The notes under the pieces: generated by a model
Seen by the model: the letters and a program-made list of their open reading frames with translations, nothing else
Databases searched by the model: none
What the model was told of the DNA's origin: nothing
Translations under genes and position numbers: made by a program
Part shown: one piece after another, positions 20,706 to 22,792 of the stretch
How the letters are laid out: each line of letters starts with the position of its first letter
Position numbering within the stretch: position 1 is the first letter of the stretch
Origin: Seison nebaliae
Lineage: Eukaryota > Rotifera > Pararotatoria > Seisonacea > Seisonidae
DNA: 22,792 bases
Direction of reading: 5' to 3'
Assembly: GCA_023231475.1 (NCBI GenBank)
Contig: JALJEE010000886.1
Span: forward strand, 1 to 22,792

Positions 20706-22041
20706 CTAAACGATCGTCTTCTTCCTTTCCTTCTGTTCGTCTGATGATAATTCTAATGTGGCGGCAGTATTCTAATAATAGAAGTTATTAGAATTGTTAT
20801 CAAATAAATTTCTTAATAAAATATTAACTAAATTCTTCGATCGTTCTTTAAGTTGTTCATATGTCCAGACATGTAACTAGAAAACAATAAAAAAGAAATT
20901 AAATGAAATTCAGAAAATAACTTTCAAATCGAATGGAATCGAAACTCCTTGAACACGTTTGAGATTTCCATAAGTTTCCGATGATATATCATGTAACTGT
21001 AAATGAATTAAATCAATTTTCCAAAAATAAAAATTTAAACGGCTGTTATGTCGAATGAACCGATATGGTTGGGAGAAGTAATGAACGGTCCACTCGATAT
21101 ATCGACAAAATCGTCGATTCGATATAAATTAATCAACGATGATTTTTCTTCCATTTTTTCGATTTGTTTGAGTTTCATTCTGAAAAATTTCTATATTGTC
21201 TAAATGTTTCAGAAATAAATTTAACGAATTATTTTTAAACATTTTCCTCACCAATTCAATTGGCGCGCTGAGATGTTCGAAAAGAAGATTTTTCTGTTTC
21301 AATTTGGTTAACTCCATCGAAAGACTTCGCAATTCCTCCTATTCAATTTAATAAATTATATGAGAATAAGAGAAAAAATTATTGGAAACTTTTGTCGGTT
21401 GCCAAACAATATTTTTATTTCCTTTCATGATTTTCATATCATAAAAGAAACTTCCGAGAAAAATTTTAGGTGAAGAGAATCCACAAAGTTCTATCGAATA
21501 ATTCGATTGAAACGATTTCTCCATAATATATCCAATTAAGAATGAACATGTTCTCCAATAAGCTTCATTCAACTTTCGAAATGACGATCGTTTCTCTTCA
21601 TAATTCTCAATAATCGAATGATTGTAAAGAAAGTCTAATTGACAATTCTTCATCAAAGGTTGATTCATGTCAACAATTTCTCCATCCACTATTGCCAACA
21701 TAGTCCGATCTACAAGTTCCTTATCAATATGTCTCGCACAATCCGATGATGTGGAGAAGTTTTTATTCATCACTAAATTTATCGGTTTCATCTCATGCAT
21801 ATCTTCATGAGTATAATGGATCTGTTGTCCTACATATTCCACATTGATCTTTTCAACATTTTTTATTTCATTTTTCTTTTTCAATCATTAATTTTGGAGT
21901 GTTACAATATCATAAAATAACCTGTTTCCAATGTTCCTCATTAAATAAATCACTTCGGATTTGCCGATATTTCGTTTGGGTCGATATTGAACGTGAAGAG
22001 GGCTGGAGAAACTGTCTTTGCAGTATCTTCAAAGAAAACAT
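20706..22041 (-). CDS. MRPL39: Mitochondrial ribosomal protein mL39 (MRPL39)
   Basis: Seven exons: 21922-22041, 21390-21875, 21226-21338, 21041-21179, 20922-20996, 20829-20876, 20706-20771; 348 residues (human is about 338). It is a large-subunit mitoribosome protein related to the N-terminal part of threonyl-tRNA synthetase. Exon 1 encodes a presequence rich in Arg, Ser and Gln (MFSLKILQRQFLQPSSRSIS). Blocks matching human mL39 follow: RSDLFNEEHWKQ, VEKINVEYVG, VMNKNFSTSSDCARHI, MLAIVDGEIVDMNQPL, LNEAYWRTCSFLIGYIMEKSF, GSFFYDM, QPTKEELRS, LYRIDDFVDISSGPFI, RVQGVSIPFDL and WTYEQLKERSK. The first conserved part corresponds to the TGS-like region. I chose the ATG at 22041 because it begins the presequence; an in-frame ATG at 22146 would add 35 residues. 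The last small exon (NTAATLELSSDEQKERKKTI) rests on frame and splice signals only. All six introns are 44-57 nt and start GTT. Confidence 0.93.
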
Positions 22042-22792
22042 ATCAGGTTCTAATGGAAGTGAAGTATGGATTCTGATTAAAGGCTTCACATACAAATCAG
22101 ACAAAAAAATTTTAAAATTTTTAACAAAAACTTTAAAAATTTTCAATAATTATCTGAGTACCAATTTTCTTCTCTGAAGATACTATACTACATTATCCTT
22201 ATATAAAATGTCATTACCTAGAAAGAATGACTGTAAAATCGTTAGAAAATAATGTTATCAGATCGTTTGTTAATGATTTTTTATCTAACAAATTGTAAAT
22301 TATATTAGTCGTTTATCCACAAAAATAAGAAATTTTGTTTGCTCTGGAAATTCTGGAGAAATATCTATGATACAATGGAATAATGATGAATGAATGATAC
22401 TTTTAACGTATGACGAAATGAATTGTTAAAGATCATCGAGATGAATATTGTGAGGTAATTCATAATAACTGATAGGGTGAGAAAAGATGGAGTTGGAATG
22501 AAAGTAATATGTGTTCGAAATATATGATGAGTGGAATTCGATGTCGGAAGTTTTGCCGATAAGAGAGAGGACTTGACGACAAAAGAGAATTGGAAATGGA
22601 AGTAGATCGACAGTGGCAAAAGTAGCGAACGATTGCATCTATGAAAACAGCAAACTATCCTCCTAATGAGCCGATTGTAAGCCAAATCTTTTGACAGAAA
22701 TGAACGATGTGAGCAAAAAAATATAGTCTCAAGAGAGTAAAGTGGTAGTACCAGACTTCTGAGAATAGATAGACGAATTTTTAACGGAATAA
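22042..22792. other. Upstream region of MRPL39, otherwise unassigned
   Basis: The part next to MRPL39 should contain its promoter. From about 22190 to 22365 the DNA is AT-rich with no feature I can name. The rest overlaps the doubtful coding stretch listed separately. Confidence 0.4.
22426..22638 (-). CDS. Doubtful coding stretch, possibly an exon of a gene beyond the window
   Basis: The minus strand is open for 70 codons starting MQSFATFATVDLLPFPI and ending PHNIHLDDL with a stop. The stretch is less AT-rich than its surroundings and is preceded by TTTTCATAG, which could be a splice acceptor. A second minus-strand frame (22365-22685) is also open over the same bases, so frame choice is uncertain. 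I recognise no family and cannot find a convincing partner exon before the window ends. It could equally be chance. Confidence 0.22.
   Translation of the reverse strand: MQSFATFATVDLLPFPILFCRQVLSLIGKTSDIEFHSSYISNTYYFHSNSIFSHPISYYELPHNIHLDDL

Noticed and set aside
22365-22685. 106-codon minus-strand frame at the right edge
   Set aside because: It overlaps another open frame on the same strand, has no ATG at its 5' end (it opens with TTG) and no recognisable family; only the shorter frame is kept, at low confidence.

Overview
The window is about 22.8 kb of AT-rich animal nuclear DNA. The coding sequences are broken by many very short introns, and all six well-supported genes belong to animal families: a lysosomal membrane protein (GLMP), a metazoan-type chitin synthase, the ciliary protein IFT70/TTC30, AKAP1, the mitochondrial ribosomal protein mL39, and one protein I do not recognise. 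A large chitin synthase, homopolymer runs in proteins (Gln, Thr, Asn), short intergenic gaps and introns of 41-83 nt point to a small compact-genome invertebrate. An ecdysozoan such as an acariform mite is my first guess, but the sequence does not settle the phylum. I see no transposon, virus copy, rRNA, tRNA or CRISPR array.

Layout: 1-836 intergenic with microsatellites; 837-2729 (-) GLMP, 8 exons; 3054-9140 (-) chitin synthase, 7 exons; 9141-11431 a long stretch with no gene I can support; 11432-13828 (-) IFT70/TTC30, 10 exons; 14091-14976 (-) an unrecognised 222-residue protein, 2 exons; 14977-15650 a shared divergent promoter region; 15651-20433 (+) AKAP1, 8 exons; 20706-22041 (-) MRPL39, 7 exons, convergent with AKAP1; 22042-22792 upstream DNA with one doubtful coding stretch.

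I rebuilt the exon structures by hand. At each junction I asked for GT-AG ends, an open frame on both sides and continuity with the protein family as I remember it. Each of the six models gives a multiple of three ending in a stop. There are 36 introns; 32 are 41-83 nt and four are 217-266 nt.

The most striking result is the 5' splice site. About 33 of the 36 introns begin GTT, not the GTA/GTG (GTRAGT) usual in animals, while the 3' ends are ordinary (19 CAG, 11 TAG, 5 AAG, 1 GAG). In IFT70 a textbook GTAAGT just downstream of a GTT donor cannot be the real donor, because an in-frame stop precedes it. This suggests a lineage-wide change in donor recognition, to be tested with RNA reads and the U1/U6 snRNAs.

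The genes do not form one pathway. Two encode mitochondrial proteins (AKAP1 on the outer membrane, mL39 in the ribosome) and lie tail to tail with predicted overlapping 3' ends. The others serve the lysosome (GLMP), cuticle or matrix chitin (chitin synthase) and cilia (IFT70).
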